From contig JADLEX010000059.1 of assembly GCA_020845895.1 (NCBI GenBank), positions 1 through 33,463 of the forward strand: a DNA stretch of 33,463 nucleotides, in the 5' to 3' direction. Both the position numbers and the translations under genes were made by a program. Shown here one piece after another: positions 19,860 through 29,327 of the stretch. The notes beneath the pieces were generated by a model, which ran no database searches, had not been told where the DNA came from, and saw nothing but the letters and a program-made list of their open reading frames with translations. Positions within the stretch are counted from its first letter, which is position 1, and each line of letters starts with the position of its first letter. This stretch comes from Deltaproteobacteria bacterium (GTDB lineage Bacteria; Lernaellota; Lernaellaia; JACKCT01).

Positions 19860-22425
19860 CATCACGCTCCGCCGCCTGTTCGAGCACCCGTTTCGCACCG
19901 CGCTGACGATCCTCGGCATCTCTCTCGGCGTCGCGGCGTTCATCTCCGTTCGCATCATCCTCGACACCATGTCCGACTCGTTTTCGTCGATGATCGACAC
20001 GGTGTCGGGCCGCGTGCAGCTCCAGATCACGGGCGGCGAGCTCGGCGTGGACGAAGATGTTTACCGCCAACTCACGGAACAGGACGAGCAGGGCCGGCTG
20101 CCCGTGCCCGGCCTGCGCACGGCGTTGCCGACGATCCAGGCGGTCACGCGCTACGGCGACGAAAGCGTGCTGGTGCTCGCGGTGGACACGCTCAACGACA
20201 AGGCGGCGCGCGACTACAGGATGGTCGGCGAGAACGATGTGGAGATCAGCGATCCGCTGGAGTTCCTCAACAGCCTCGACTCGCTGCTGCTCAACCGCGC
20301 GTACGCGAAACGCCACGACATCAAGATCGACGACACGATCGAGCTGCTCACGTCGAGCGGGCGCAAGCCCTTTCGCGTGCGCGGATTGCTGGAGGAACAG
20401 GGTGCGGCCTCGACCTTCGGCGGCAACTTCGCGCTGATGGACGTGTACGCCGCGCAGCAGTATTTCGGGCGCGGCGCGAAATTCGACTCGATCGACCTGC
20501 TGCTCGAAAAAGACGCCGACGTGGCCGCCGTGAAAGCCGCGACCGAGAAGTTCCTCGGCGGGCGATACGACGTGCAGCGCCCCGAGCAACGCAACGAGGG
20601 CGTCGAGTCGATGACGCGCACGTTCCGCATGGGTCTCACGGTGATGGCGCTGGTCGTGCTCGCCATGGGCGGCTTCATCATCTTCAACACCATCACGACC
20701 ACGATCTATCAGCGCATGCGCGAGATCGGCATTTTGCGCATGGTGGGCGTGACGCGTCTCAAGATCTGGTTCCTGTTCGCGATCGAGGCGCTCGCCCTGG
20801 GCTCCGTCGGCTCGGCGCTCGGCGTCGCGGCGGGGTATTTCGCGGGCCGCGAGGCCGTCCTCAATTTCATGAACAAGGTCAGCGGCCTGTTCGTCCCCAC
20901 GAACATGGATCACGCCACGTTCACCACGGACATGATCGTGCGCGGCTGCCTGCTGGGGCTCGGCGTCAGCCTGATCGGCGCATCGTGGCCGGCGTTTCGC
21001 GCCGCGCGCGTGCCGCCGCTCGAGGTCGTCCGCTTCGGTCCGGGGCTCGCGGGCGGCAAGGGTTCGGCACTCGGGCGATGGTCTGTCGCGATGGCGGTCG
21101 CGGCCCTCTCGGTCACGGCGATTCTCGTGCACCCCGCGTGGGGGAGCAGCCTCGACGGCATTCGCGCGTCGATGATCCTGCTGCTCATCCTCGGCATCAC
21201 GACGACGCCGCCGGCGCTATGGATTCTGCTGCGCGCCACGGTGCGCATCTCGCGCGATTTCAAGACGCCGCTCGTGCGCCTCGCGGCCGAGAACGTGCTG
21301 CGCGATCTGGGCCGCAGCGCGATGACCGTGTCGGCGTTCATGGTCGCGCTCGCCGTGATGGCGCAGATCTACCTGTTCATGAACTCGACCAAGGCCGAGG
21401 TGCGCGGTTGGATCGACGACGTGCTCAAGGCCGACCTGCTCGTCACGTCGTCGTCGCGCTACGCGTCGCGCACCAGCGTGCCGATGGACCCCTCGATGGC
21501 GAACACGCTGCGCTCCCTGCCGGGCGTGACCGAGGTCGTGCCGATGCGCCTGCTCCTGACCACGCACAACAATGCGCGCATGTCGATCCTCTCGCTCGAT
21601 TTCGCGACGCGCTTCAATCCCAAACGTTTCCGCTTCGTGAAGGGCGATCCCGAGATCGCATTGCCGGCTTTTCTGGCCAACGAGGGCATCCTCGTCACGC
21701 AGAACCTGCTCATTTCCGACTCGGAACTCGGCGTCGGCGACACCTTCGAACTGATGACGCCGAAGGGACGGCGTGGCTTCAAGATCCTCGGCATCGTCAT
21801 GGACTACACCACCGAAGGCGGCGTCGCGATGATCAATCGCCCGCTCTTTCTCGACGCCTTCGCCGATCCGCTCGTGGACACGTTCCAGATCTATCTCCAG
21901 AGCGGCTTCGACCCGCGGGAAGCCCGCCGATCGATCGACCGGACGTTCGGCGCGCAGTTCAACCTCTTCGTGCTGACCAACCGCGAGTTCCGCGGTTCGC
22001 TGCTCGAAACCGTCGATCATCTCTTCCTGCTCGCGCTGGCGCTCGAAGTCATCACGCTCGCCATCGCGCTCATCGGCATCGTCAACAACCTGCTCGCCAA
22101 CGTCATCGACCGCACGCGAGAGATCGGCGTGCTTCGCTCGCTGGGCGCGACGCGCGCGCAGGTGTCGGCGGTGTTTCTGGTGCAGGCGGGGCTGCTCGGC
22201 CTCGCGGGGGCGTGCGTGGCGACGGCGTGCGGGTTCGCGCTCGGCTGGGTTCAGCTCACCCGCCTCAACTATGTGATGGCGGGTTGGGCGATGCCGATGC
22301 ACTACTCGACGACGACCATCGTCATCGCTTTCATCGCGTCGATCGTGATCGCCGTGGCGTCGGGCGTGCTGCCCGCGCGCAAGGCCGCCGGGCTCGTGCT
22401 GCACGAGGCCCTCAAGTACGAGTGA
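19840..22425 (+). CDS. ABC transporter permease with two FtsX-type modules
   Basis: An 861-aa inner-membrane protein. One N-terminal helix (TALTILGISLGVAAFISV) is followed by a periplasmic domain (about 45-260), a three-helix FtsX/MacB core ending MREIGILRMVGVTRLKIW (about 265-400), two further helices, a second N-terminal-type helix near 495 (LRDLGRSAMTVSAFMVAL), a second periplasmic domain (530-720) and a final FtsX core with TREIGVLRSLGATRAQVSAVF. The two halves look like a duplicated permease in one chain, as in the larger members of this family, so one polypeptide may replace a LolC/LolE-like dimer. Substrate unknown; lipoprotein or lipid transport is a family-based guess. Its stop shares one base with the next start. 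Confidence 0.92.
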   Translation: MRHLLRNITLRRLFEHPFRTALTILGISLGVAAFISVRIILDTMSDSFSSMIDTVSGRVQLQITGGELGVDEDVYRQLTEQDEQGRLPVPGLRTALPTIQAVTRYGDESVLVLAVDTLNDKAARDYRMVGENDVEISDPLEFLNSLDSLLLNRAYAKRHDIKIDDTIELLTSSGRKPFRVRGLLEEQGAASTFGGNFALMDVYAAQQYFGRGAKFDSIDLLLEKDADVAAVKAATEKFLGGRYDVQRPEQRNEGVESMTRTFRMGLTVMALVVLAMGGFIIFNTITTTIYQRMREIGILRMVGVTRLKIWFLFAIEALALGSVGSALGVAAGYFAGREAVLNFMNKVSGLFVPTNMDHATFTTDMIVRGCLLGLGVSLIGASWPAFRAARVPPLEVVRFGPGLAGGKGSALGRWSVAMAVAALSVTAILVHPAWGSSLDGIRASMILLLILGITTTPPALWILLRATVRISRDFKTPLVRLAAENVLRDLGRSAMTVSAFMVALAVMAQIYLFMNSTKAEVRGWIDDVLKADLLVTSSSRYASRTSVPMDPSMANTLRSLPGVTEVVPMRLLLTTHNNARMSILSLDFATRFNPKRFRFVKGDPEIALPAFLANEGILVTQNLLISDSELGVGDTFELMTPKGRRGFKILGIVMDYTTEGGVAMINRPLFLDAFADPLVDTFQIYLQSGFDPREARRSIDRTFGAQFNLFVLTNREFRGSLLETVDHLFLLALALEVITLAIALIGIVNNLLANVIDRTREIGVLRSLGATRAQVSAVFLVQAGLLGLAGACVATACGFALGWVQLTRLNYVMAGWAMPMHYSTTTIVIAFIASIVIAVASGVLPARKAAGLVLHEALKYE

Positions 22426-23600
22426 TGGCAAGAGTGATGTCGTCCACCGCCGAGCGATCCCTCTACATCGACTTCCTCAAGGGCGTGTGCTGCCTGTTCA
22501 TGATGGCCGCGCACGCGATGTTGATCGACGTGGTGTTTCACGGCGCGATGCCGCCGTACGCTCTCGGCGCGCGATATTTCATCTACTTCGCGCAGCTTGT
22601 CGTGCCGATCTTCTACATGGCGTCGGGCATCAACGCGCTCACGTTCCACGAGCGCGGCGCCCGACGCGCGGATTTCGACGCGACACGCTTCTACCTCGCC
22701 TCGGCCGCCCTGCTCTTCGTCGGCGGCTACACCTACAGCCTGATGATCGGCTCGGCGAAAAACGGCGTACCCGACATCTTCCAGTGCGTCGCGATGGGCA
22801 CGGCGCTCGCGTTTCTCCTCGTGCGTTTTCGCGTCCCGACATGGATCATGGCGGCATTCGGCCTCGCGATCCTCGGCGTATTTCTCGCGTTCCGCGTTTC
22901 GTTTTCGCCGACCGCCGAGGGCTTCGCCGCGCTGTCGCCGTTGCAACGCTGGGCCTTCGGCCACTTCTCGTTTTTCCCCTGGTGCGCGTTTTTCCCGCTC
23001 GGCATCGTGCTCCACCGAATCACGGGACGTGCGGGTCGCGCTGTGGTCCTGACGATCCTCGCCGGCCTCGCCGTCGCCGGGGCATTCATGGACGGCGTCA
23101 TCCCAGAGTCCGAGTTCGAGGTCATGTTCCGCGTCGATCCCAAGTTCGCGCTCACGGCCACGGGGCTTTCGGGAATGCTCCTCATGTGGACGCCGCGCAT
23201 CTACCCGGCCGCACCGGGGCGGTTCCTGCGTTTCGTGGAACTCGTCGGGCGTGAGTCGCTGCTCTTCCTCATCTTCCACGCGTTGGTGCTGGCGGTGCTG
23301 CTCATCGTCTTTCAGGGGCGAATCGATTACGGGGCGCGGGCATTGCTGGAAACCGCGTTCACGTGCGCGCTGCTGCCGCAGCTCGTGGCGTGGCGCGATC
23401 GGCGCACGTCGTCCCCGGCATTCTTGCGAAACGCACTCGTCGCGCTGGGCGTGTTCGGAGTCATCGCGGCACTGGCCTGGATCAACGGGGCCAAGGCGCT
23501 GATGTCGCTCGCCGGCGCACCCGCGGCGATGGCCTTCGCCCTCGCGTTCCCCACCCTGCGCCGCCGTCTGCAAACGCGGTTCGTTCGCGCGGACGTCTGA
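22425..23600 (+). CDS. Membrane acyltransferase of the DUF1624 (heparan-alpha-glucosaminide N-acetyltransferase-like) type
   Basis: A 391-aa protein with about ten to eleven hydrophobic helices. The start ERSLYIDFLKGVCCLFMMAAHAML matches the catalytic N-terminal helix of DUF1624/HGSNAT-like proteins, with a conserved His in AAHAM. The family moves acyl groups across the membrane onto glycans. ATG at 22425 forms TGATG with the permease stop; a second ATG at 22437 is possible. Same operon as the ABC transporter, suggesting that an envelope glycan or lipid is modified with it. It ends 1 bp from the convergent GT4 gene with no terminator between them. Confidence 0.78.
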   Translation: MARVMSSTAERSLYIDFLKGVCCLFMMAAHAMLIDVVFHGAMPPYALGARYFIYFAQLVVPIFYMASGINALTFHERGARRADFDATRFYLASAALLFVGGYTYSLMIGSAKNGVPDIFQCVAMGTALAFLLVRFRVPTWIMAAFGLAILGVFLAFRVSFSPTAEGFAALSPLQRWAFGHFSFFPWCAFFPLGIVLHRITGRAGRAVVLTILAGLAVAGAFMDGVIPESEFEVMFRVDPKFALTATGLSGMLLMWTPRIYPAAPGRFLRFVELVGRESLLFLIFHALVLAVLLIVFQGRIDYGARALLETAFTCALLPQLVAWRDRRTSSPAFLRNALVALGVFGVIAALAWINGAKALMSLAGAPAAMAFALAFPTLRRRLQTRFVRADV

Positions 23601-23601
23601 G

Positions 23602-24810
23602 TCACATGGGGCGCGGCCGGGGATGGCGCTCCTCGCGGAACGGCAATTCCCGAACGAACTCGACGATACGCTCGCCGCGGTGCCGCCAGGTCCACTCGCT
23701 CGCCTGATGCAACGCCGCGAGGTGGCGGCGGCGGAAGATCGCGTCGTCCTCGAACAAATGCGTGATCGCCCGGGCCATCGACTCGTCGTTGCCCGGCTCG
23801 AAGAACTCCGCGGGCGATTCGTCGCGAAAGATTTCGCGAAACACCGGCAAATCGGGCACGACCGGCACGACGCCCGACGCGAGGTAGTCGAAGATCTTCA
23901 TCGGGCTCGACACGTATCGATTGAAAAAGACATCGACGAGCGGCACGACCCCCGCGCGACATCGGCCCAGGTGGTGCGGGAGCTGCACGGGCATGACGAA
24001 GCCCGTGTAGTCGATGCGGTCCTCGGTGCCCACCGTGCGCGCGATGTCCTTGATCGACGCCAGATGCCGCCCCTTGCCGAAGATCAGCAGCCGCGCTTTC
24101 GGCGGCAACCGGTCCATCACACGCACCAAGCCGCCCACGCCCTTGTGCGGGTCGAGCGCGCCGACGTACGCAATGTGCCGTCGATCCGCCGTGCCGGAAG
24201 GATCGAGGAGCGGACGGCTCGCGCTGCCCGCCGCAAGGACGCGTTGGGACACGGGCTTCGTGCGGACGAGGATGTCGGCGAGGCCCTGCGTGAGCGCGAT
24301 GACGCCGTCGGTACGGGCGAAGACGTCATCCTCCATCGGCGCGCGCGACGCGTGCATGCGCAGCTTGTCGGCGGGGAAGAACGCGGCGTTGCGGGCATCC
24401 TCGCCGAGGCTGTAGACGTTGTGCACCTCGTAGATGACGCGGCCCTCGAATCGCTCGTCGAGAAACGCCTTCGCCATTTTCAGGTCGCGGCAGATCACCG
24501 CGTCGGCGCCGAATTCGCGCGCCGCGCGCACGGCGGCCTTGCGAAACGGCCCCGACCAACTCCCGTGCAATGGCCCGATCCGCACGCGCAGTCCGCGAAT
24601 CAAACGGATTTCGAGATCGGGATGCGGCGAGAGCCCGAGCTTGCCGAGCACCTGATCCACCGACTCGCCGGCGTCCGACGCGACGAACAGGCTCTTCGCC
24701 CCGGCCTCGGCGATCCCGCGCGCGGTGTTCGTCGAGAACACCGTCCCCGCCTCGTAGATGTCGAAGGGCTGCGTGTGGACGTAGGCGATTTTCAGGGGGC
24801 GTTCGGACAT
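23602..24810 (-). CDS. GT4 (GT-B fold) glycosyltransferase
   Basis: A 402-aa family 4 transferase. KIAYVHTQPFDIYEAGTVF and DAVICRDLKMAKAFL lie in the acceptor domain; HIAYVGALDPHKGVGGLV, RLLIFGKGRHLASI, YTGFVMPVQLPHHLG and VSSPMKIFDYLASGVVPVV form the donor domain. The EX7E region is replaced by SPMKIFDYLASG, seen in several GT4 branches. ATG at 24810 is selected because homology starts directly after it; GAGGA lies eleven bases upstream, which is long. The leader carries a large hairpin (24825-24888). Confidence 0.87.
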   Translation of the reverse strand: MSERPLKIAYVHTQPFDIYEAGTVFSTNTARGIAEAGAKSLFVASDAGESVDQVLGKLGLSPHPDLEIRLIRGLRVRIGPLHGSWSGPFRKAAVRAAREFGADAVICRDLKMAKAFLDERFEGRVIYEVHNVYSLGEDARNAAFFPADKLRMHASRAPMEDDVFARTDGVIALTQGLADILVRTKPVSQRVLAAGSASRPLLDPSGTADRRHIAYVGALDPHKGVGGLVRVMDRLPPKARLLIFGKGRHLASIKDIARTVGTEDRIDYTGFVMPVQLPHHLGRCRAGVVPLVDVFFNRYVSSPMKIFDYLASGVVPVVPDLPVFREIFRDESPAEFFEPGNDESMARAITHLFEDDAIFRRRHLAALHQASEWTWRHRGERIVEFVRELPFREERHPRPRPM

Positions 24811-24824
24811 GCTGGTCGGTTCCT

Positions 24825-24888
24825 CATGTGGCACAGCCACCCCCGGTTGTGCATGTACCGGCACAGCCGGGGACGGCTGTGCCACATG
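24825..24888. repeat. Long nested hairpin in the GT4 leader
   Basis: Outer arms CATGTGGCACAGCC (24825-24838) and its exact complement (24875-24888) enclose an inner inverted repeat (CCCCGGTTGTGC with GCACAGCCGGGG, one G-T pair). The whole 64-bp sequence can fold into one long stem. It lies 14 bp before the GT4 ATG on the minus strand and includes an ATG triplet inside the arm. The arms also repeat the inner GGCACAGCC word, so the element looks like two inverted copies of a smaller unit. Confidence 0.9.
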
Positions 24889-24917
24889 ACGGGGTGGTGC
24901 GCAGCACCTTCTTAGAT

Positions 24918-25610
24918 TCAATCGGAGCCGGACTCAACCTCGGCAAACGTCTCGTCGCGCGATGCCCGCGAGGGCTGATACCGGATCTTCGTGGCGAACA
25001 GCAACACCGCGACGGCGAGCAGGTACGTCCAGGTTTCGTGCCGGTTAAAAGGCGCGAAGTCGAGCACGGTGGCGGCCTCCTGCGCGGCGACCAGTGCGAC
25101 GCACCCCGCCGCCACGAACCGCGACGCGCGCGTGCCGTAGACGATGACGAGATAGAAGCCCAGGAACACGCTGCTCACAACGAACCAGAAGACCGGCGGA
25201 ATGACCAGGCAGTCGAGGTCCCCGCGCCAGCGCCACAGGCCGATTGCCACGAGGCACGACTCAACCGCGAAACTCACCGACGCGCACACGAGCGCCGCCC
25301 GCAGCACGACGCGGTACGTACGCTTTTCGAAATCGAGAACGTGTGCGTCGGCCCACGCCCACGCCACGCCCCACGTGAGCACCCAGCCGAGGACCGGAAG
25401 CAGCGGCACGCCCGCGATGGTCGGCAGGTGCGCGGCATAGATGTATTCGGGAACGGGTTCGGCGATGGAGTGGCGTTCCTTGAGGAACGAGAACACCACC
25501 GCGCACGCGAAAAAGAGCCCCGCGTGCCAAGGCCCGCGCTGCGCGGCCATATCACGCGCGAGCCACGCGAACATGGCCGCCGAGAGCACCAGGACGACGC
25601 CGGCGATCAC
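24918..25610 (-). CDS. Polytopic membrane protein resembling CruF/DUF422 carotenoid-biosynthesis proteins
   Basis: A 230-aa protein with about seven hydrophobic helices. IAGVPLLPVLGWVLTWGVAWAW, SFAVESCLVAIGLWRWRGD and CLVIPPVFWFVVSSVF follow the order of conserved segments in DUF422/CruF (GGVPL, an acidic helix ending GxWxW, then VPxxNxxGW), but the key motifs are only partly kept, so the assignment is tentative. The start is uncertain: GTG 25610 has GGGGA upstream; ATG 25694 is in frame, but the added codons have many A/T third positions, unlike the body of the gene, and overlap the divergent gene. It precedes the GT4 on the same strand by 107 bp. Confidence 0.6.
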   Translation of the reverse strand: MIAGVVLVLSAAMFAWLARDMAAQRGPWHAGLFFACAVVFSFLKERHSIAEPVPEYIYAAHLPTIAGVPLLPVLGWVLTWGVAWAWADAHVLDFEKRTYRVVLRAALVCASVSFAVESCLVAIGLWRWRGDLDCLVIPPVFWFVVSSVFLGFYLVIVYGTRASRFVAAGCVALVAAQEAATVLDFAPFNRHETWTYLLAVAVLLFATKIRYQPSRASRDETFAEVESGSD

Positions 25611-25673
25611 CCGGATTCCCCATGCGGGCGCTTTGACGAGGGCATGGCCCCTTCGTAAGCTGTTTGACGCATC

Positions 25674-25892
25674 ATGAGAAGTCCGATCGTCCATTTTCCG
25701 CGAATCGCCGTCACGCGCCACGCGCCGCTCGCGATCCTGTGGATGATCGCCGCGACCTGTCTCGCGCTCGACGTCGCGCTCGCACCGGACGCGCGAACGG
25801 CGCTCACGACGATCCCCCTGTTTCTCGTCGCCGCATTCGGCACCCGACGCGCGATGCGATCGGTGAAAGATCATGCGTATCCTGCTCGTTGA
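25674..25892 (+). CDS. Small two-helix membrane protein
   Basis: A 72-aa protein I do not recognise. Two hydrophobic segments, APLAILWMIAATCLALDVAL and TTIPLFLVAAF, are separated by a short polar turn with Arg clusters at both ends. Third codon positions are mostly G/C, supporting coding. Its 3' end overlaps the GT4 gene at 25873 by 20 bp, so it may be coupled to it. The ribosome site is weak. The 63-bp gap to the divergent gene should hold promoters for both; none is convincing. Confidence 0.55.
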   Translation: MRSPIVHFPRIAVTRHAPLAILWMIAATCLALDVALAPDARTALTTIPLFLVAAFGTRRAMRSVKDHAYPAR

Positions 25893-26964
25893 CACCGCGC
25901 GCGAAATGCGCGGCGGGCAGCGACAGGTGGCGCTGCTGGCGTCGGGGATGCTGCGAGCCGGCGCGGACGTCCGCGTCGCGGTTCGGCCCGATTCGCCCCT
26001 CGGTGCGCGGCTCGCGGAACTGGACGTCCCGACCGTGTTCGTCCAGCCGCGCTTCGAGGGCGATCCGCTCGCGGCGCGCTCGCTCGGGCGCGTCATCGAC
26101 CTGTATTCCATCGACCTCGTCAACGCGCAATCGAGCCACGATCACACGCTGGCGTGGTTCGCGGGCTCGTTCGCCACGCGCACACACCGGCGAGTGGTCA
26201 CGCGGCGCGTCGATTTCGGCCCGGGGAGCGGGTGGTTCAACCGGCGCAAGTACCTGCGCGGCGCGGACCGCTACATCGCGATCAGTGACGCCATCGCCCG
26301 GGTGCTGACCGAATACGGCGTCCCCGCCTGGCGAATCGAGACGATTCACAGCAGCGTGACGCCGATCGAGCCCGTCCCCGGCGCGCGCAACGAGGTGCTG
26401 GCGGAACTGGGCTGGCCGGACGATTCCTGGGTGGTGGGCGACGTCGCGGCGCTCGAGGATCACAAGGGACACGTCGATCTCATCGACGCGTTCGCGCTCG
26501 TCGCCGCGAAGCACGCATCGGCGCGCCTCGCCCTGATCGGCGATGGTTCGCGCCGTGCGGAACTGGAGGCGCGTGTTCGGCAACTCGGGCTCGGCGGGCG
26601 GGTGCGTTTACTCGGTCACCGCACCGACGTGGCACGTTTACTTTCGGCGCTCGACCTTTTCGCCATGACGAGCCGTCAGGAGGGACTTTGCACGAGCATC
26701 CTCGACGCCATGTCCGCCGGGGTGCCGGTGGTGGCGACGAACGCGGGCGGAATCCCCGAGATCGTGCGTGACGGCGAAACGGGCCGCCTCGCGCGAACGG
26801 GCGACCCCGCCTCGATCGCCGAAAAGATCCTCGACGCCGCAGCCACGTCGGAATTTTCCCGCAAACTCGCCGAACGCGCGCGGCACATGGTGCGCGACGA
26901 ATTCGGCGTGGACGGCATGGTCAAAAAGAGCCTCGGCGTTTACACGGACCTGATGAAATGCTGA
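25873..26964 (+). CDS. GT4 (GT-B fold) glycosyltransferase
   Basis: A 363-aa family 4 transferase. [20 protein letters not shown] is the typical opening (GGxQ loop). [17 protein letters not shown] lies in the acceptor domain; [51 protein letters not shown] and [21 protein letters not shown] in the donor domain, where the usual EX7E reads E-x7-[16 protein letters not shown] completes the nucleotide site. Resembles the branch used in lipopolysaccharide and capsule synthesis. ATG 25873 lies within the end of the 72-aa gene. Confidence 0.92.
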   Translation: MRILLVDTAREMRGGQRQVALLASGMLRAGADVRVAVRPDSPLGARLAELDVPTVFVQPRFEGDPLAARSLGRVIDLYSIDLVNAQSSHDHTLAWFAGSFATRTHRRVVTRRVDFGPGSGWFNRRKYLRGADRYIAISDAIARVLTEYGVPAWRIETIHSSVTPIEPVPGARNEVLAELGWPDDSWVVGDVAALEDHKGHVDLIDAFALVAAKHASARLALIGDGSRRAELEARVRQLGLGGRVRLLGHRTDVARLLSALDLFAMTSRQEGLCTSILDAMSAGVPVVATNAGGIPEIVRDGETGRLARTGDPASIAEKILDAAATSEFSRKLAERARHMVRDEFGVDGMVKKSLGVYTDLMKC

Positions 26965-27055
26965 CTGGAAACGAAAACCGATGCCGGATGTCATACCCGG
27001 TGAACGGAATTTTGCTGACATTCCCCTCGATGGGACATTCGGCATAAGGATCGCG

Positions 27056-28537
27056 ATGGAGCCCCGCCTTCTGAAAATCGCCGTCGGACTCTTCTGCTTC
27101 CTCATGACGGGCTGGCTGCTGTCGCGCTCGAGCGCGTTCACCGAACAGGCGTCCGAGGATCTGGGGTCGATGGCCGCGATCGCCGCGCGGGAAGGCCCCG
27201 TGTGGTCCGGCATCTACTACGTCGACAAGAAAAGCGGCGCGCGGGTGAAGGTCGGATACGCCAAGAGCGAGACCACGAAGACGGAGCGCGGCTACATCAT
27301 CGACGGCGAAAGCCGCCTGACGCTCAAGGCGCAGGGCCAGACCGCGCAGATGCGCGTGCTGTCCAAGATCCTCACCGATCTCGACAACCGGCTGCTCTCG
27401 ATCGACTTTTCCATGCTGTCCGACGCGGTGAAATTCGAACTGTTCGGCTCCGTGGACGGCAAGAAGCTGAATATGCGCATCCGCACCGCCGCCGGCGAGC
27501 AGGAACAGTCCATCGACATCCAGGGCGACACGGTGCTGCCCGAAACGATTCTCACGCATGCCGTGCGCAAGGGCCTCGCCGTGGGCGACGTGGTGAAGGT
27601 GCCGTTTTTCGATCCCACCACATTCTCGTACGCCGACGCCGAGCTGCGCGTCGCGGAAATCACGACGCTGCCCGAGGCCGGAGACGCAAAGGTCTATCAC
27701 CTGCGAGCGACCTTCATGGGCATCGAAGCCGACGCGTGGGTGGACGCCGAGGGGCGCACGCTGCGCGAGGAGGCGGGTGGCCTGCTCACCAAGATCGAGA
27801 CGCAGGAGCAGGCGCTCACGGCGGGCTGGAGCGGCGGCGCGAAGGTCGAATCCGATCTCGTCGAGGTCGCGGCGGTCCGCACGCAAACGCCCGTCGAGCG
27901 CCCGCGCGACGCGACGAAGCTCGTCCTGAAAATCGGCGGAATCGACCCCGCGAAGTACGGCTTCGCCGATCACCGCCAGACGCTTGACGGTGACGTCGTC
28001 ACCATCGCGACCGAGGACATCCAACCCTCGACCTACCGCATGCCGATGCGCGACGCGGCCTTCGAGCCGGAACTCAACGCGACGCCGATGATCCAGGTCT
28101 TCGATCCGGGCATCAAGGAAAAGGCGCGCGAGATCGTCGGCGAGGTGCGCGACCCGCTTCAGGCGGCGCGCCTCATCCACACGTGGGTGTACAAGACGAT
28201 CGAGAAAAAGCCGCTCATCTCGATCCCGTCGGCCAGGGACGTGCTCGACATCAAGCGCGGCGATTGCAACGAGCACGCCACGCTCTACACGGCACTCGCG
28301 CGCGCGGTCGGCATTCCCACGCGCATCGAGGTCGGCCTCGTCTGGAACAACAACGGCTTTTATTACCACGCGTGGAACGCGGTCTACACGGGCCAGTGGA
28401 TCTCCATCGATCCCACCTTCGGCCAGTTCCCCGCCGACGCTTCGCACCTGAAGGTGCTGTCGGGCGATCTCGACGCGCAGGTGCCCATCGTTCAGATGGT
28501 CGGTCAAATCACCCTCGACGTGCTGGAGGAAAAATGA
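27056..28537 (+). CDS. Membrane-anchored transglutaminase-like protein
   Basis: A 493-aa protein with an N-terminal hydrophobic helix (about 7-24), then a long beta-rich extracytoplasmic region and a C-terminal transglutaminase-like domain. The catalytic triad is visible: C404 in GDCNEHATLY, H438 in YYHAWN and D452 in IDPTFGQ. SARDVLDIKRGDCNEH and RAVGIPTRIEVGLVW match the family. These domains act as proteases, amidases or cross-linking enzymes. ATG 27056 is chosen for its AAGGA site; an ATG at 26981 would add 25 residues with no ribosome site. It overlaps the ABC ATPase start (ATGA), so the enzyme and the exporter are co-translated. Substrate unknown. Confidence 0.88.
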   Translation: MEPRLLKIAVGLFCFLMTGWLLSRSSAFTEQASEDLGSMAAIAAREGPVWSGIYYVDKKSGARVKVGYAKSETTKTERGYIIDGESRLTLKAQGQTAQMRVLSKILTDLDNRLLSIDFSMLSDAVKFELFGSVDGKKLNMRIRTAAGEQEQSIDIQGDTVLPETILTHAVRKGLAVGDVVKVPFFDPTTFSYADAELRVAEITTLPEAGDAKVYHLRATFMGIEADAWVDAEGRTLREEAGGLLTKIETQEQALTAGWSGGAKVESDLVEVAAVRTQTPVERPRDATKLVLKIGGIDPAKYGFADHRQTLDGDVVTIATEDIQPSTYRMPMRDAAFEPELNATPMIQVFDPGIKEKAREIVGEVRDPLQAARLIHTWVYKTIEKKPLISIPSARDVLDIKRGDCNEHATLYTALARAVGIPTRIEVGLVWNNNGFYYHAWNAVYTGQWISIDPTFGQFPADASHLKVLSGDLDAQVPIVQMVGQITLDVLEEK

Positions 28538-29319
28538 GTTCGATCCCCCATGCGCCTTCGCCGATGATCCGCGCGCGCGGCCTCGCCAAGGCGTACGACC
28601 GGCTCGTCGCGGTCGATCACATCGATCTCGATGTCGCGCCCGGCGAGGTCTACGGCTTTTTGGGCCCGAACGGCGCGGGCAAGACGACGACGATCCGCAT
28701 GCTCGTCGGCATGATGAAGCCCACGTCGGGCACGGTGGAGATCGACGGCATCGACATCGCGAAAAACCACATCGAGGCGAAATCGCGCATCGGCTTCGTG
28801 CCCGACCGCCCCTACATCTACGAAAAACTCACGGCGATGGAGTTCCTGCACTTCGTCGGCGGGCTGTTCCGCATGGAAACGTCCGACATCGTGCGCCGCG
28901 GCCAGGAATTGCTGGAGCTGTTCACCATCGATCATGTGGCGAACGAACTCGTCTCGGGCTTTTCCCACGGTATGCGGCAGCGCCTCATCATGGCGTCGGC
29001 GTTTCTGCACCGGCCCAAGCTGATCGTCGTGGATGAGCCGATGGTCGGCCTCGACCCGCGCGGCATGAAGCTCGTGAAAAATCTCTTCCGCGAGCAGGCC
29101 CGCACCGGCACCACCATCTTCATGAGCACGCACACCCTCGACATCGTCGAAGAGGTTTGCGACCGCGTGGCGATCATCCACAACGGGCGCATCATCGCGA
29201 CGGGCACGATGGAAGAACTGCGCTCCGAGGCGGGACACTCCGACCGGCTGGAGGAAATCTTCCTTCGGCTCACCGACACCGAAGACATGCCCGACGTGGC
29301 GGGCGTGGTGAACGGATAG
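28534..29319 (+). CDS. ABC-2-type exporter ATP-binding protein
   Basis: A 261-aa ATPase. Walker A GPNGAGKTT (44-52), Walker B PKLIVVDE (161-168) with GLDP, and switch His in MSTHTLD are intact. Two motifs are variant: the signature is FSHGM (143-147) instead of LSGGQ, and the Q-loop glutamine is replaced by Asp in FVPDRPYIYEKL; both are common in some ABC-2 exporters, so the protein should still be active. It pairs with the large permease whose GTG start follows 8 bp later. Works at the inner membrane to drive export. Confidence 0.93.
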   Translation: MSSIPHAPSPMIRARGLAKAYDRLVAVDHIDLDVAPGEVYGFLGPNGAGKTTTIRMLVGMMKPTSGTVEIDGIDIAKNHIEAKSRIGFVPDRPYIYEKLTAMEFLHFVGGLFRMETSDIVRRGQELLELFTIDHVANELVSGFSHGMRQRLIMASAFLHRPKLIVVDEPMVGLDPRGMKLVKNLFREQARTGTTIFMSTHTLDIVEEVCDRVAIIHNGRIIATGTMEELRSEAGHSDRLEEIFLRLTDTEDMPDVAGVVNG

Positions 29320-29327
29320 GACGCGTC

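Noticed and set aside
26921-28507. Long minus-strand open frame opposite the transglutaminase gene
   Set aside because: Antisense shadow with Arg/Asp/His-rich composition and no domain; the plus strand has an intact catalytic triad.
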